From the NCBI GenBank assembly GCA_016793585.1, contig JAEUJR010000733.1, positions 1 to 8,431 of the forward strand: a stretch of DNA of 8,431 nucleotides. The letters run 5' to 3'. The position numbers were made by a program, and so were the translations under genes. The notes beneath the pieces are model-generated. The model was not told the DNA's origin, made no database searches, and saw only the letters and a program-made list of their open reading frames with translations. Position 1 is the stretch's first letter. The number at the start of each line of letters is the position of its first letter. Below, one piece after another: positions 1 to 6,495 of the stretch. The stretch comes from Archangium sp. Lineage in GTDB: Bacteria; Myxococcota; Myxococcia; Myxococcales; Myxococcaceae.

Positions 1-567
1 CTTCTCTTCCCAGCCCGCGGGCAGATCGCGGTTCATGCCGCCGATGCGACCGTAGCTGGTGGTGAGGCGGGCGCCGGTCAGCTCGGTCACGCGATCGGTG
101 AGCAGCTCGCGCGCTTCGATGGCGTAGAGGAAGGCCGAGAAGCCGCCGAACTCGAGGCCCGACGCGCCGATGGTGGTGAGGTGGCTGGCGATGCGGTGCA
201 GCTCGGCGCCGATCACGCGGATGTACTTGGCGCGCTCGGGAATCTCGATACCCATCAACGACTCGACGGCCGAGAGGTAGCCGAAGTTGTTCGCGAGCGA
301 GGCGACGTAGTCGAGGCGGTCCGTGTACGGGAGCACCTGCGTCCACGTGACGTTCTCGCAGCTCTTCTGGAAGCCGCGGTGCAGGAATCCGATCTCGGGA
401 TCCATCGAGACGATCGTCTCGCCGTCGAGCTCGATGCGCAGGCGGACGGTGCCGTGCGTCGCGGGGTGCGAAGGCCCGAGGTTGACCACCATGTTCCGCG
501 TCTGCAGGTGGGCTTCGAGCTCGTCGTCGCTGGGAGTCGGATCGTACTGGTCGTCAGCAGAGGCCAT
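1..567 (-). CDS. nuoD: NADH-quinone oxidoreductase subunit D, N-terminal 189 residues (cut by window edge)
   Basis: This is the 49-kDa-type subunit of respiratory complex I, which forms the quinone pocket with NuoB in the peripheral arm on the cytoplasmic face of the membrane. The ATG at 567 opens a frame that runs unbroken to base 1. Visible family motifs are GPSHPATHGTVRL (residues 31-43), HRGFQKSCEN (63-72), LPYTDRLDY (79-87) and YGRIGGMNRDLP near residues 172-183. His38 and Tyr87 fall at the motif positions known to contact the quinone head group in the Thermus subunit Nqo4. The HRG motif has Gln where many family members have Glu. The full protein is usually about 400 residues, so over half lies outside. 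It follows nuoC with a 30-base gap and no strong ribosome binding site, so it is probably co-transcribed from the promoter upstream of nuoC. Identification is secure. Confidence 0.97.
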   Translation of the reverse strand, partial: MASADDQYDPTPSDDELEAHLQTRNMVVNLGPSHPATHGTVRLRIELDGETIVSMDPEIGFLHRGFQKSCENVTWTQVLPYTDRLDYVASLANNFGYLSAVESLMGIEIPERAKYIRVIGAELHRIASHLTTIGASGLEFGGFSAFLYAIEARELLTDRVTELTGARLTTSYGRIGGMNRDLPAGWEEK

Positions 568-597
568 GTGAGGTTCTCGATGAAGGTCGAAGAGGGC

Positions 598-1131
598 TTA
601 CTCAGCGACGCCGTTGGTGCCGGGGCCGCGGAAGATGTCCTTGATGGGGCGCTCGGGAATGAGGCCCTGGCGGCCGCGCAGCGGGTAGTCCTTGCGGAGC
701 GCGTGACCCTTGAACTCTTCGTACGTGAGCATGCGGCGCAGGTCGCCGTGGCCCTTGAAGGGCACGCCGTAGAAGTCCCACACGAAGCGCTCGGCCCAGT
801 TCGCGCCCTGAAACACCGAACGAATCGAGTGCACCTCGACGCCTTCGTTGACGCGAACCTTCAGGCGCGCGAGCTCGTTTCGCTCGACGTTGCGCAGGAA
901 GTAGACGACCTCGAAGCGCGGGTCCTGCTCCTCTGGGGGCAGGTGCAGGCGATCGACGCCGTCCATCGAGATGAACATGCGAAACCCGAGTCGCTCTTTG
1001 AGCAGCTTCGCGACGTGCGGAATCTGATCGGGTTTGATGACGCCCCAGGCATCGCCGGCGCGATCGACATATCGCTCGACGAGGGCCTCAGGCAGCTGGT
1101 TCTGAATCTGGTCCAGCGCGAAGGTGCTCAC
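598..1131 (-). CDS. nuoC: NADH-quinone oxidoreductase subunit C (30-kDa subunit)
   Basis: NuoC is a cofactor-free structural subunit of the peripheral arm of complex I that packs against NuoD. The 177-residue product has the usual length for a stand-alone NuoC; it is not fused to NuoD as in some enterobacteria. The family signature is seen at residues 111-152: NWAERFVWDFYGVPFKGHGD, then DLRRML, then GHALRKDYPLRG. Where most members read ERE followed by a hydrophobic residue and D, this one reads ERFVWD. The start is a GTG at 1131. It is supported by a GGAG element at 1142-1145, ten bases upstream, and by alignment of the N-terminus with the family. The stop is TAA at 598-600. No nuoB lies upstream: the preceding gene is unrelated and a promoter sits between them. 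Confidence 0.97.
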   Translation of the reverse strand: MSTFALDQIQNQLPEALVERYVDRAGDAWGVIKPDQIPHVAKLLKERLGFRMFISMDGVDRLHLPPEEQDPRFEVVYFLRNVERNELARLKVRVNEGVEVHSIRSVFQGANWAERFVWDFYGVPFKGHGDLRRMLTYEEFKGHALRKDYPLRGRQGLIPERPIKDIFRGPGTNGVAE

Positions 1132-1141
1132 GTGGTGGAAG

Positions 1142-1145
1142 CTCC
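1142..1145 (-). promoter_or_regulatory. Ribosome binding site of nuoC
   Basis: GGAG on the minus strand lies ten bases before the GTG at 1131. It decides for the GTG start, since no ATG is suitably placed near the conserved N-terminus. Confidence 0.55.
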
Positions 1146-1173
1146 GGGCGGGGGGCTACGTAGAACGCGCCGT

Positions 1174-1202
1174 TGTATAGGGACGCGTCACCCGTCGGTC
1201 AA
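1174..1202 (-). promoter_or_regulatory. Sigma-70-type promoter of nuoC-nuoD
   Basis: On the minus strand a -35 hexamer TTGACC (1197-1202) and a -10 hexamer TATACA (1174-1179) are separated by exactly 17 bases. Each matches the consensus at five of six positions. The predicted transcription start is near 1167, which leaves a leader of about 36 bases with the GGAG ribosome binding site and the GTG start of nuoC. The hexamers stand out as AT-rich in a GC-rich region. No operator-like dyad was seen beside it. Confidence 0.7.
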
Positions 1203-1260
1203 CGTGAATTCCTTCGGTGAAATCGGCGCTTAGCGAACGTGATGGAGAACGTCAGCCGCG

Positions 1261-2241
1261 TTACCAGCCCTGGTGACCCGGCAGGGCCAGGCCGCCAGCC
1301 GCCTTGGCCATCTGCATGCCCGCGTAGGTGCCCGTCAGCTCGACGCCCATGCCCACGCCGACCGCCGCGTACGCCTTCGCCTTGAACTTGCCGTGACCGG
1401 CTTCGAACTCGGCGCCAGCCATGGCGCCCGCAGCCGCCGTCAGCTTCAGCTCGCCGCCGAGCACCTTCTTGTCGTTCACCTTGAGCTCGAGCGAGCCCGA
1501 GAGCGACCCACGCGCACCAGCGAAGCCTTCGGCGCCAGCCTGGAGCGAGACGCCGTCTTTGCCGACGTGCAGGCGCAGCTTCACTTCGCCGTTGATGCCC
1601 ACCTGCGCATCGGCGCCGAGCTTCACCTTCACCGAGACGTCTTCGCCGTTCACCTTCACCTTGAACTCGCGCTCGATCGAGGCGCCGGCCTTGAGCAGGT
1701 TCGCGTCGACCTTGAGGTTGACGTCGACGTCGAGGCCCCAGCCGTTCTTGCGAGCCGACATGCCGCCCGTCATCTCGAACGAGGGGCCGTTGGCGTACGT
1801 CTCGGCGGTGACGCCGTTGCCCAGATCGTGCTTGGTGGGGGCCGAGAGATCGCCAGCGCCCGCGATGCGCGTCTTGCCGTCGGCGCCGACGGTGCCGAAC
1901 TCCTTGTTGTAGATGGGCTCGGCGCGCAGCTCTTTGTACATGCCCGGCTTCTGCGTTTGTTCCGTGCCCGAGCCCTGGTGCAGCTCCTGCTCCTTGCCCT
2001 TCGAGTACTGCTTCGACTTCTTCGTCACCGTCTCGCTGTCGGTGGTGGTCGTGCGAGTGATGTCGGTGCGGTTGGGGTTCTTCTTGTTCGCCCCGAACTC
2101 CCAGCCCTTCTCCTTCTGCACCGAGACCGAGCCCACCGAGGCGTTCTGCTTGCCGATCGGCGTGGGGGCGCCCATCGATTTGGTTCCGGCGTTGAAGCGG
2201 GAGGCAGTGTTCGCGACGCGGCGGGAGATGGGGTCGGTCAT
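1261..2241 (-). CDS. Uncharacterised 326-residue protein with basic N-terminal half and Gly/Ala-rich beta-like C-terminal half
   Basis: I do not recognise this family. Residues 1-105 are polar and basic with low-complexity runs of Thr, Lys, Ser and Gln (TRTTTTDSE at 62-70), which suggests disorder. Residues 155-290 alternate polar and hydrophobic residues (DVDVNLKVDANL, FKVKVNGEDVSVKVKLGA, EVKLRLHVGKDGVSLQAGAE), as expected of beta strands. They are interspersed with Gly/Ala blocks (AEGFAGARGSLSGSLEL, TAAAGAMAGAEFEAG). The C-terminal AVGVGMGVELTGTYAGMQMAKAAGG has small-residue spacing reminiscent of a glycine zipper. There is no signal peptide, no clear membrane helix and no Cys. Similar Gly/Ala-rich stretches occur in secreted polymorphic-toxin or structural proteins, but no toxin domain is visible. 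The start ATG at 2241 has only a weak GGAA upstream. The gene sits 93 bases after fhs on the same strand; no terminator or convincing promoter was seen between them. Confidence 0.75.
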   Translation of the reverse strand: MTDPISRRVANTASRFNAGTKSMGAPTPIGKQNASVGSVSVQKEKGWEFGANKKNPNRTDITRTTTTDSETVTKKSKQYSKGKEQELHQGSGTEQTQKPGMYKELRAEPIYNKEFGTVGADGKTRIAGAGDLSAPTKHDLGNGVTAETYANGPSFEMTGGMSARKNGWGLDVDVNLKVDANLLKAGASIEREFKVKVNGEDVSVKVKLGADAQVGINGEVKLRLHVGKDGVSLQAGAEGFAGARGSLSGSLELKVNDKKVLGGELKLTAAAGAMAGAEFEAGHGKFKAKAYAAVGVGMGVELTGTYAGMQMAKAAGGLALPGHQGW

Positions 2242-2334
2242 GGTCGGTTTTCCGGAAGAGTGAAGATGGTGGATTCTCTCAGGAATTGAGTGAGAAGTTG
2301 TCCACTCGTGGCAGACACGCGCAACCGCTCGTGA

Positions 2335-3945
2335 TCACTGAACTCCTGTGACCTCGCCGGCCTCGGTGAGATCGAGGTTGTAGGCCGCGGGAACTTTGGG
2401 GAGCCCGGGCATGGTGAGGATCTCGCCGGTCAACGCGAGCAGAAAGCCGGCTCCGGCCGACGCGCGCACGTTGCGAACGGTGACGGTGAAGCCTTCGGGA
2501 GCGCCCTGTTTCGTCGGGTCGTCAGAGAACGACAGGTGCGTCTTGGCCATGCAGACGGGAAGACCGCCAAGCCCCCAGCTCGTCAGCCGGGCGAGATCTT
2601 TCTTCGCGTCGGCCGACAGCTCGATGTCTTTCGCGCCGTAGATCGTGCGGGCGATCGCGCGCACCTTCTCTTCGAAGGGCGCGTCGTCGGCGTAGGTGAA
2701 CTGCGGCTTCGGCGCGGGCCCCTGCAGCGCCTCGATGACGAGGCTGGCGATGCCCTCCGAGCCCGAGCCGCCCTTGAGGTAGCCCTCGTTGCGAGACACC
2801 TTCACGCCTTCGCCGCGCACGAGCTTCTCGACCAGCGCGAGCTCTTCTTCGGTGTCTTGCGCGAAGACGTTCAGCGAGATGATCGGCGTGAGGCCGAAGC
2901 TCTTGATCGACCGAATGTGCCTGGCGACGTTGGCGAAGCCCTTCTCGATGCTCGCGAGCCCCGGCTGGTCTCCGCCATGAAAGCGCAGCGCGCGCGCGGT
3001 GACGACGAGCACCACCGCGTGGGGGAAGAGGCCCGACATGCGGCACTTGAGATCGAGGAACTTCTCGCCGCCGAGATCGAAGGCGAAGCCGGCTTCGGTG
3101 ACGACGATGTCTGCCAGTGAGAGCGCCGCGCGGGTCGCCATCACCGAGTTGCAGCCGTGGGCGATGTTCGCGAACGGGCCGCCGTGCACCAGCGCGGGAA
3201 CACCCTCGGTCGTCTGCGCGAGGTTGGGCAACAGCGCATCGCCGAGCAGCGCCGCCATCGAGCCGTGCGCGTTCAGGTCGCCCGCGGTGATCGGCTTGCC
3301 GTCCATTCCGACGCCGACGATCAGCCGCGCGAGGCGCTTCTTCAGATCGGCGACGCCGTCGGCGAGACAGAGCGTCGCCATCACCTCTGAGGCTGCGGTG
3401 ATGTCGAAGCCGTCTTCGCGGGGAACGCCGTTGGCGGTGCCTCCGAGTCCGATGACGGTGTTGCGCAGGAAGCGATCGTTCATGTCGATGCAGCGCTTCC
3501 ACGTCACCTGCTTGAAGCGTTTCTGATCGAAGTTGATCGCGTTGTCGACGAGGGCGGCGAGCAGGTTGTTGGCCGCGGTGATCGCGTGGAGATCGCCCGT
3601 GCAGTGCAGGTTGATGCGCGCGCTCGGCTCGAGCGTCGCCTGGCCTCCACCGGTGCCACCACCCTTCGCGCCGAAGACGGGCCCGAGCGACGGTTCACGC
3701 AGCGCTGCCATCGCCCTGGCGCCCTTGCGAACGAGGCCCTGCACGAGGCCGATGGTGGTGGTCGTCTTGCCCTCTCCGTACTTCGTGGGCGTCATCGCCG
3801 AGACCAGCACGAGCTTTCCGCGGCTCTGCTTCTCTTTCAGCTTCGCCATCGTCTTCCACGACAGCTTCGCGAGGTGCGGCCCGTGAAAAAGAAGATCGTC
3901 AGCGGTGAGATCGAGACGGCGAGCGACGTCGGCGATGGGGAGCAT
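2335..3945 (-). CDS. fhs: Formate-tetrahydrofolate ligase (10-formyl-THF synthetase)
   Basis: The enzyme joins formate to tetrahydrofolate with ATP, giving 10-formyl-THF for purine and formyl-Met-tRNA synthesis; it acts in the cytoplasm. Seen in the 536 residues: the P-loop TPTKYGEGKTT (52-62), REPSLGPVFGAKGGGTGGG (83-101), INLHCTGDLHAITAANNLLAALVDN (111-135), HGGPFANIAHGCNS (254-267), TEAGFAFDLGGEKF (283-296), a TARALRFHGG segment (316-325) and the C-terminal TMPGLPKVPAA. The family signature usually written GxKGGAAGGGY is here GAKGGGTGGGQ, and the second signature, usually VATVRALKMHGG, is VVTARALRFHGG, so this is a diverged member. It is about 20 residues shorter than the clostridial enzymes, at the N-terminus. 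The ATG at 3945 is fixed as start by an in-frame TGA three codons upstream. No ribosome binding site is evident. It appears monocistronic or loosely linked to the gene downstream. Confidence 0.96.
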   Translation of the reverse strand: MLPIADVARRLDLTADDLLFHGPHLAKLSWKTMAKLKEKQSRGKLVLVSAMTPTKYGEGKTTTTIGLVQGLVRKGARAMAALREPSLGPVFGAKGGGTGGGQATLEPSARINLHCTGDLHAITAANNLLAALVDNAINFDQKRFKQVTWKRCIDMNDRFLRNTVIGLGGTANGVPREDGFDITAASEVMATLCLADGVADLKKRLARLIVGVGMDGKPITAGDLNAHGSMAALLGDALLPNLAQTTEGVPALVHGGPFANIAHGCNSVMATRAALSLADIVVTEAGFAFDLGGEKFLDLKCRMSGLFPHAVVLVVTARALRFHGGDQPGLASIEKGFANVARHIRSIKSFGLTPIISLNVFAQDTEEELALVEKLVRGEGVKVSRNEGYLKGGSGSEGIASLVIEALQGPAPKPQFTYADDAPFEEKVRAIARTIYGAKDIELSADAKKDLARLTSWGLGGLPVCMAKTHLSFSDDPTKQGAPEGFTVTVRNVRASAGAGFLLALTGEILTMPGLPKVPAAYNLDLTEAGEVTGVQ

Positions 3946-3953
3946 GGAGTGGC

Positions 3954-3982
3954 TTCAGAGAGCAGCCCCGCACAGGCGTCAA
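3954..3982 (-). promoter_or_regulatory. Possible fhs promoter that would give a nearly leaderless mRNA
   Basis: On the minus strand TTGACG (3977-3982) lies 17 bases before TCTGAA (3954-3959). The -35 is good (five of six) but the -10 matches only three of six. Transcription would start near 3947, leaving about two bases before the ATG at 3945. This would fit the missing Shine-Dalgarno sequence. Weak evidence overall. Confidence 0.27.
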
Positions 3983-4054
3983 GAGACGGAGACAGTCGGG
4001 TTCCCACGTTTCGAGAAGAACAATCCAGAAAACAGGTTCCTCCGATGACTCTGC

Positions 4055-5257
4055 ATGATGCGGGCAGCCTGGGTGACCGTGATCTCGATCAGCGCCGGGT
4101 GCATGGGCGTCGCCGAGAGCTCGATCGATGATCGGGCAGGGCTCGTCGTCGAAGACGCTGGCGCGAGCGGTGGCGGGGTTGCAACTGCAGGCGGGCAGGG
4201 CGGCGGCATGGCTGGCGGGTTCGTGGCGAGCGGTGGCGGCGCTGCGGTGAGCGACGCGGGCTCGATGTCGAGAGACGCCGGGCCGATCGACGCAGGACTG
4301 ATCGACCCGTGCGCGGCGGTGCGCTGCGGCCCGAACTCGGTGTGCACGCCGAACCCAGTGCGGTGCGAGTGCAACCCCGGCTTCGTGAGTGACGGTGGCA
4401 CGTGCCTGCCCGGCGACCCTGGCGTGCCGGCGCTGCGATCGCAGGCGCAGGTCTGTGCCGCCTACGTCGAGGGCTACCGCAGCCGCGTGACGGGCATGGA
4501 CTTCGTGCCCGGCGCTGGCATGTGTGACGTCGGCGCGCTGACGAGGCCGGCCATCGACGACGCGCTCGCGCGGCTCAACTTTCATCGCTGGCTCGCGGGG
4601 CTCGGGCCGGTGCACGACGAGCCGACTCAGAACGCCGCGGCGCAGGCGTGCAGCGTGATCTCGGCGTGGAACCCGGCTGGTCCGGCGGCGCATTTCCCGC
4701 CAGCGACCGCAACCTGCTACTCGCCCACCGGCGCAGGCGGAGCCGGCTCGAGCAACATCGCCTGGGGCAGCGCAAACGCGGCCGACGCGATCGATCAGTG
4801 GATGATCGACTGGGGCAACGACACGACGTTCGGCCATCGGCGCTGGTTTCTGTACCCCTTCCTGGATGACGTCGGCATTGGCTTCTACCGGGGCGGGAAC
4901 AACTACGGCTCCGCGTCGTGCTCGGCGGTCTTCGGTGGAGGCAACTCCGGCCCAAACCCCGCCTGGTTCTCGTTTCCACCGGCTGGCTTCTCGCCTGAGT
5001 CGGTCACCCGCTGGACGTGGTCGGTTCACGGAGACATTCCCCAGTCGATGCCGACGGCGACGGTGACACGGCTCTCGGACAACGCGGCGCTGCCGGTGCG
5101 CGTCGACGTCATGCAGGGCAGCTATGGGCGGCTCGCTGCGGTCACGCTCGTGCGCATGGGGTGGGACCCCGCGGCCGGGCAGTCGTACCACGTGGTGCTC
5201 GAGGGGGCGTCAGGGCCGCGCCGCGAATGGGACGTCAAGCCAGTCAGCTGCCCCTGA
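4055..5257 (+). CDS. Probable lipoprotein with EGF-like module and CAP (SCP/PR-1) domain
   Basis: The 400-residue product starts with a short hydrophobic stretch ending in SAGC, so Cys16 may be the lipidated residue; Ser at -3 of the lipobox is atypical. Residues 30-84 are a Gly/Ala/Asp-rich linker with repeated DAG triplets. Six cysteines at 86, 91, 97, 104, 106 and 117 have the spacing of an EGF-like module. Residues 168-292 form the CAP domain: LNFHRWLAGLGPVHDEPTQN (174-193), then NIAWG (234-238), then GHRRWFLYPFLDDVGIGF (260-277). The Glu normally preceding NIA in CAP proteins is Ser233 here, so the usual His/Glu tetrad looks incomplete. Residues 316-400 look like a beta sandwich. Bacterial CAP proteins are mostly secreted and of unclear biochemical role. 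The start is ATG 4055 or 4058; an in-frame TGA at 4046 excludes anything further upstream. It is divergent from fhs. Confidence 0.88.
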   Translation: MMRAAWVTVISISAGCMGVAESSIDDRAGLVVEDAGASGGGVATAGGQGGGMAGGFVASGGGAAVSDAGSMSRDAGPIDAGLIDPCAAVRCGPNSVCTPNPVRCECNPGFVSDGGTCLPGDPGVPALRSQAQVCAAYVEGYRSRVTGMDFVPGAGMCDVGALTRPAIDDALARLNFHRWLAGLGPVHDEPTQNAAAQACSVISAWNPAGPAAHFPPATATCYSPTGAGGAGSSNIAWGSANAADAIDQWMIDWGNDTTFGHRRWFLYPFLDDVGIGFYRGGNNYGSASCSAVFGGGNSGPNPAWFSFPPAGFSPESVTRWTWSVHGDIPQSMPTATVTRLSDNAALPVRVDVMQGSYGRLAAVTLVRMGWDPAAGQSYHVVLEGASGPRREWDVKPVSCP

Positions 5258-5307
5258 CGCGAAGCCTCCGCATCGCGAGTGGGTGACTTCGTGACGCCGA
5301 CGGCGAT

Positions 5308-5313
5308 AGAGGG
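5308..5313 (+). promoter_or_regulatory. Ribosome binding site of the DUF6882-like gene
   Basis: AGAGGG lies nine bases before the ATG at 5323 and supports that start. Confidence 0.55.
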
Positions 5314-5322
5314 CGGCGCACG

Positions 5323-6162
5323 ATGGCCGAGTCGCTCACGCCGCTGATTCAGACGCTCCACGACAGCGTCATGGTGCTCGCTCCCGGTGGGTGGACCGCC
5401 GTCGAGCTGAAGTTCGTTCGCAGTGGAAATGGGCTCAAGCTGACCGAGCTCGAGACGCGCGGAGAAGGTTCGAAGGCGCCGAAGCCCAAGCCAGAGCTGA
5501 ACATCGACCCACGCGCCGAGGCGCAGCGGCTGGCAGAGGGCGTGGCCGAGCTGGCAGAGCACCTGAAGGGGCGCTGGGAGCCAGGCAGCATCGTGGTGCA
5601 GCGCACGGCCGACTTCGCCGACTGGCGGCTGCTTCAGGGCGATCGACAGCAGGCGTGGTTCACGCGGCTGCAGAAGGAGCACCTCGACTCGTTGCTGATG
5701 ACCGACGCGCTCTTCGAGCTGATTCACGGCTCGCAGCGGGCGTTCCACGATCTGCAGGTGGGGCTCGAGGCGAAGCTGCGGCGCACGGTCGGGTTCTCGT
5801 TCGATCCCGCAGCAGGCGTGCTGACGCTGCAGCAGGCCGAGGGGCCGGCGCTGAGCGCTCCCGTGCAGGTGATCGCGCAGTACTTCCCCGATGCCTTCAC
5901 CTGGGCGTGGGGCTGGGCGTACGAGCAGCGGCAACCTCAGACCGTCGAGCGGGTGAAGCGCATCTGCGCGCCCGAGGTGACGCAGCCCGGTCTGTCGGCG
6001 CTGTGGCGCTCGGAGTTCCACTGCGACGAGGGCTTCGCGTGGGCCATCGCCGGGTCGATCGTCGTGCAGCTCGGAGCGCGCGGGGTGTTTCGCGCTGAGC
6101 TCGCCGACGGCGCGGGGGTCGTGTTCTTCGCGCTGATGAGCGAGCCGTCGCCAGTGAGCTGA
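5323..6162 (+). CDS. Uncharacterised 279-residue cytoplasmic protein, DUF6882-like
   Basis: There is no signal peptide or membrane segment. Residues 1-45 (VMVLAPGGWTAVELKFVRSGNGLKLTELE) look like a small alpha/beta element, and 50-60 is a Lys/Pro-rich linker. The C-terminal part has FTWAWGWAY (192-200), then an acidic, aromatic stretch, then GARGVFRAELADGAGVVFFAL (251-271). A Trp-rich FTWAW-type core followed by a late 'GVFRA...VFFAL' strand resembles what I recall of DUF6882 proteins. That assignment is from memory of the pattern and only moderate. Some small proteins of this style act as immunity or accessory proteins next to toxins, but no toxin neighbour is evident here. A GAGGG ribosome binding site precedes ATG 5323. 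The gene follows the CAP gene by 65 bases on the same strand, so the two may share a transcript. Its TGA stop (6160-6162) is the first three bases of a dispersed repeat. Confidence 0.82.
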   Translation: MAESLTPLIQTLHDSVMVLAPGGWTAVELKFVRSGNGLKLTELETRGEGSKAPKPKPELNIDPRAEAQRLAEGVAELAEHLKGRWEPGSIVVQRTADFADWRLLQGDRQQAWFTRLQKEHLDSLLMTDALFELIHGSQRAFHDLQVGLEAKLRRTVGFSFDPAAGVLTLQQAEGPALSAPVQVIAQYFPDAFTWAWGWAYEQRQPQTVERVKRICAPEVTQPGLSALWRSEFHCDEGFAWAIAGSIVVQLGARGVFRAELADGAGVVFFALMSEPSPVS

Positions 6163-6199
6163 AGTGCAGGCAGAGTTGCCTGCAGGCAGAACTGCCTGC
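6160..6199 (+). repeat. Palindromic dispersed repeat, copy 1
   Basis: This 40-base element matches 8040-8079 at 34 of 40 positions in the same orientation. It contains TGCAGGCAGAGTTGCCTGCA (6165-6184), an 8-base-pair stem with a GAGT loop. A second hairpin overlaps it, GCAGGCA at 6182-6188 pairing with TGCCTGC at 6193-6199 around a GAAC loop. The two form a tandem array with a 16-base period, and their junction TGCCTGCAGGCA (6177-6188) is itself a perfect palindrome. The first three bases are the stop codon of the preceding gene. No T-run follows, so it is not a classical intrinsic terminator, though it could stabilise the 3' end of the mRNA. Confidence 0.85.
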
Positions 6200-6383
6200 G
6201 CGTGCTTCGGGGGGGGCACTCCAGTTGGTGCTCGTGTGGCGAGCCCCCAGGGGCGGCCTGGAGCTGTGGTTCGGCCCGCTGCCAGCGCCGCTCACCGGCG
6301 ATGAGGTGGCCACTGGTCGTCGCACACTCCAGTTCACGCACACGTCAGCGCGGCCCCGCTGCGTGAGCGCGCCACTCGATCCG
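6200..6383. other. Non-coding or degenerate stretch between repeat copy 1 and a gene remnant
   Basis: No convincing gene was found here. A run of eight G lies at 6209-6216. An open plus-strand frame from a TTG at 6225 gives a 29-residue stretch with high third-position GC (LELWFGPLPAPLTGDEVA). It then degrades into Arg/Ala-rich sequence and runs antisense into the ATPase gene, so it is at best a fragment. The ten-base word CACTCCAGTT occurs at 6217-6226 and again at 6325-6334. Confidence 0.4.
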
Positions 6384-6495
6384 TCAGGGGAGAACGCGAG
6401 CGGGCTCCGGCCCATCTTTCGAGACCGCCACCCCGTTCGCGTCGCGCAGGCCCGACACTGTGACGCTCGCCTTCGTGCCATCGAAGGCGCTCTTG
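6384..6495 (-). pseudogene. Probable 3' remnant of a broken gene
   Basis: On the minus strand, directly after the ATPase stop codon but in another frame, 36 codons read DKSAFDGTKASVTVSGLRDA, then NGVAVSKDGPEPARVLP, then TGA at 6384-6386. Third positions are G or C in about five of every six codons, and the text looks like the end of a beta-rich (Ig-like) domain protein. Extending the frame upstream enters the ATPase gene and yields an implausible Cys/Arg-rich sequence with no start. The simplest reading is a gene whose 5' part was lost or replaced when the ATPase segment arrived. It could also be a chance open stretch, as GC-rich DNA often looks coding in several frames. Confidence 0.42.

Noticed and set aside
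2242..2334. TGGACA-containing promoter for the 326-residue gene
   Set aside because: No acceptable -10 hexamer at 16-18 bases; the closest, TGAGAG, is poor.
2331..2338. Palindrome GTGATCAC at the end of fhs
   Set aside because: An eight-base palindrome without a loop; it neither forms a terminator nor recurs as an operator.
3899..5191. A 430-codon open frame on the minus strand opposite the CAP gene
   Set aside because: Arg/His/Ala-rich shadow of the CAP gene with no recognisable motifs; it also overlaps the start of fhs.
5256..5278. CGCGA...TCGCG inverted repeat after the CAP gene as a terminator
   Set aside because: The stem is only five base pairs with a ten-base loop and no T-run.
5122..6219. 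A 365-codon minus-strand frame opposite the DUF6882-like gene
   Set aside because: Its sequence is the low-complexity kind produced antisense to GC-rich genes, and it crosses the repeat and two plus-strand genes.
6217..6334. Ten-base direct repeat CACTCCAGTT, 108 bases apart
   Set aside because: Too short to separate from chance, and no further structure lies around it.
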